Of a stretch of DNA of 64,000 nt, positions 62,368-64,000 are shown piece by piece (within the stretch, counting starts at the first letter, position 1; each line of letters opens with the position of its first letter). Both the position numbers and the translations under genes were made by a program. The DNA is from Shewanella psychrophila (GTDB taxonomy: Bacteria > Pseudomonadota > Gammaproteobacteria > Enterobacterales > Shewanellaceae). Location of the stretch: assembly GCF_002005305.1 (NCBI RefSeq), contig NZ_CP014782.1:620001-684000 (forward strand), written 5' to 3'. The notes below the pieces were generated by a model, which saw nothing but the letters and a program-made list of their open reading frames with translations, searched no databases and was not told the DNA's origin.

Positions 62368-62614
62368 TATTGTCTAATTTTTGAAATATTAGTGGGTATG
62401 GCCAGACATACTACTTCTATATCGCATCTATCCATCATACTTCACTATTCTCATCCTCCCGAAAGCATCAACTTCTACAAAAAATAGACAGAGCTTAGAT
62501 TACCCTCCATTGTTAACTTGTCGTGTTAATTGTAAGTAAAGGTAAAACCCCTTGAAGCACTATGAGCTATGAGTAAACTAACGGCATAAAAATAAGTGGT
62601 ATTTTGGGGATTTG

Positions 62615-63700
62615 ATGAAAAAAACAATAATAATGTTAACGATCTTGGCTCTTGCTTGGTTTATCTATCAACAAGTCGCGCCTGAGGGGCTTACTGCGGG
62701 CAAGAAACATAGACCCATACCCAACGTGGTGGTGGCTAAGGCAACGATTGAGCCTATACGTGATGAAGTGGAAGCATTGGGGACCAGTAAGGCCAATGAA
62801 TCGATAACTGTTACTCCGAAAGTCACCGAAGTGGCGACCAAGATCAACTTCGAAGACGGTGACATCGTTAAAAAAGGTCGTTTACTGGTTCAACTTCAGG
62901 ATAGAGAACAGAGAGCTCGGGTGAAAGTGGCTAAAGTGCGCGTCAATGATCATAGACGTGAATTGGACAGGATCCGCTCCTTGGTCACCAGCCAAACCAT
63001 AGCCGAGCTAGAACGAGACAGGCTACAGACCTTGATCGATACCGCCAAGGCAGAATTGGAGCAATCTCAAGCAGCCCTAGCAGACAGGAAGATATTAGCC
63101 CCCTTTAATGGTCGATTAGGCCTGCGTCAAGTCAGCGTAGGCAGCCTATTGACCCCAGGCACAGTGATCACCACTTTAGATGATATTTCTGTGATCAAAT
63201 TGGATTTCTCTGTGCCGGAGCGCTTCTTAGGATCTCTTGCCATAGGAAAAACCGTCGAAGCCACTGCGGTAGCATTCCCGGATGAATTGCTCAAAGGTAA
63301 GGTGATCTCCATCGATAGCCGGATCAATCCAACCACTCGTGCCGTTATCGTCAGAGCAGAGATCCCCAATCCGGATAATCGATTGATGCCGGGCATGTTA
63401 ATGAAAGTCACCTTGATCCAACAGAGCCGTGAAGCGCTTATATTACCTGAGTCGGCGATCATCCCGATTCAGGATCGACATTATGTCTATTTGGTTAACG
63501 ATGAGAATGTCATTGTTCAGCATCAGGTTACCTTAGGTTTACGCAAGCGCGGTTGGGTCGAAGTACTAGAAGGGGTCGAGTTAAATGAGCTGGTCGTCAT
63601 CCGTGGCATATTGAAGGTCAGGCCTGGGGACAAGGTAAAGGTTCAGTTTAGTGAGCGTTTTAGTTTCCTTAAAGAAGCTAAGGTTGGGCCAACCGCATGA
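62615..63700 (+). CDS. RND efflux periplasmic adaptor (membrane fusion) protein
   Basis: The 361-residue protein has an N-terminal membrane anchor (MKKTIIMLTILALAWFIYQQ). The HlyD-type core follows: a split lipoyl domain (VTEVATKINFEDGDIVKKGRLLV and ILAPFNGRLGLRQVSVGSLL), an alpha-hairpin coiled coil (about 95-155) and beta-barrel domains. This is the MexA/AcrA-like partner of the next gene. ATG 62615 with GGGGA 5 nt upstream is chosen over a TTG at 62612. Its stop overlaps the pump start as ATGA, so translation is coupled. Confidence 0.92.
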   Translation: MKKTIIMLTILALAWFIYQQVAPEGLTAGKKHRPIPNVVVAKATIEPIRDEVEALGTSKANESITVTPKVTEVATKINFEDGDIVKKGRLLVQLQDREQRARVKVAKVRVNDHRRELDRIRSLVTSQTIAELERDRLQTLIDTAKAELEQSQAALADRKILAPFNGRLGLRQVSVGSLLTPGTVITTLDDISVIKLDFSVPERFLGSLAIGKTVEATAVAFPDELLKGKVISIDSRINPTTRAVIVRAEIPNPDNRLMPGMLMKVTLIQQSREALILPESAIIPIQDRHYVYLVNDENVIVQHQVTLGLRKRGWVEVLEGVELNELVVIRGILKVRPGDKVKVQFSERFSFLKEAKVGPTA

Positions 63701-64000
63701 TGTTAACAGACCTTTCTGTCAAGCGTCCCGTCTTCGCTTCGGTGATCAGCATTTTGCTTATCGCCTTTGGGTTAGTGGCGTTCGACAAATTACCGTTGAG
63801 AGAATACCCCAATATCGATCCCCCGGTTGTCTCGATACAGACCAATTATCGCGGAGCCAGCGCCTCTGTGGTGGAAAGCCGTATCACCCAGCTAGTGGAA
63901 GACAGGATAAGTGGTGTCGAAGGTATACGTCATATCAGCTCTTCGAGCCGTGATGGACGTTCTACCGTGACCTTAGAATTTGATGTCGACCGTGACATCG
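63697..64000 (+). CDS. RND efflux pump, inner-membrane subunit (3' end outside window)
   Basis: The visible 101 residues are the N-terminus of a hydrophobe/amphiphile efflux RND transporter. The first membrane helix (RPVFASVISILLIAFGLVAF) is followed by the conserved periplasmic start LPLREYPNIDPPVVSIQTNY and the SASVVES-type pattern. The ATG at 63697 (or 63700) overlaps the adaptor stop codon. The remaining roughly 900 residues lie beyond the window, so the substrate class cannot be judged. Confidence 0.93.
   Translation, partial: MMLTDLSVKRPVFASVISILLIAFGLVAFDKLPLREYPNIDPPVVSIQTNYRGASASVVESRITQLVEDRISGVEGIRHISSSSRDGRSTVTLEFDVDRDI

Overview
The window is a stretch of gammaproteobacterial chromosome. 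Gene content, protein sequences and gene order point to a marine Shewanella. The evidence includes a ZapC/RlmL pair of Shewanella type, a DUF2835 gene after pepN, a GlyGly-CTERM-like DUF3466 protein, an MSHA-type pilin, and an E. coli-like order uvrY-uvrC-pgsA-tRNA Gly/Cys/Leu. The assignment is by recall and was not tested by a search. Most of the window is conserved core genome. There is no prophage, CRISPR array or intact insertion sequence.

Layout. 1-5592: the end of proQ, the tail-specific protease prc, pepN and a DUF2835 gene. 5593-12786: a palindrome-rich intergenic region, then a four-gene envelope operon (DUF1302 outer-membrane protein, DUF1329 LolB-like protein, YCF48-like beta-propeller, MMPL/RND transporter). 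This operon is the best candidate here for an incompletely described system. 12787-24528: the giant NAD-glutamate dehydrogenase, pyrD, zapC, rlmL, a small glutaredoxin-like gene and uup. 24529-29340: a DUF3466 surface protein, rmf (58 codons), fabA and a Lon-like protease.

29341-35210: a region of tRNA genes and small-scale rearrangement. It holds tRNA-Ser(UGA), uvrY, uvrC, a LysR-type regulator fragment, a second decayed copy of the uvrC 3' end, pgsA and tRNA-Gly, -Cys and -Leu. Three of the four tRNAs are followed by a decayed copy of their own 3' part. 35211-41002: a REC-PAS-GGDEF-EAL protein divergent from an orphan MSHA-like pilin, then an L,D-transpeptidase, a MepK-type endopeptidase and rplY.

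41003-50638: the ycgB-yeaH-yeaG stress kinase operon, sodB, grxD, uraA, a DUF2066 protein and hda. 50639-57289: a probable MITE, an unusual lipoprotein with an HExxH motif, DUF2069, an ArsC-like protein, bepA, a TusA-like protein and perM. 57290-62375: argP/argO with a strong candidate ArgP operator, bcp, gcvR, dapA and bamC. 62376-64000: the start of an RND efflux operon, with the pump cut by the window edge.

Functional themes are envelope assembly and quality control (prc, bepA, bamC, L,D-transpeptidase/MepK), fatty acid and phospholipid synthesis (fabA, pgsA), stress and stationary phase (rmf, yeaG, sodB, uvrY) and amino acid metabolism (gdh, dapA, gcvR, argP/argO).
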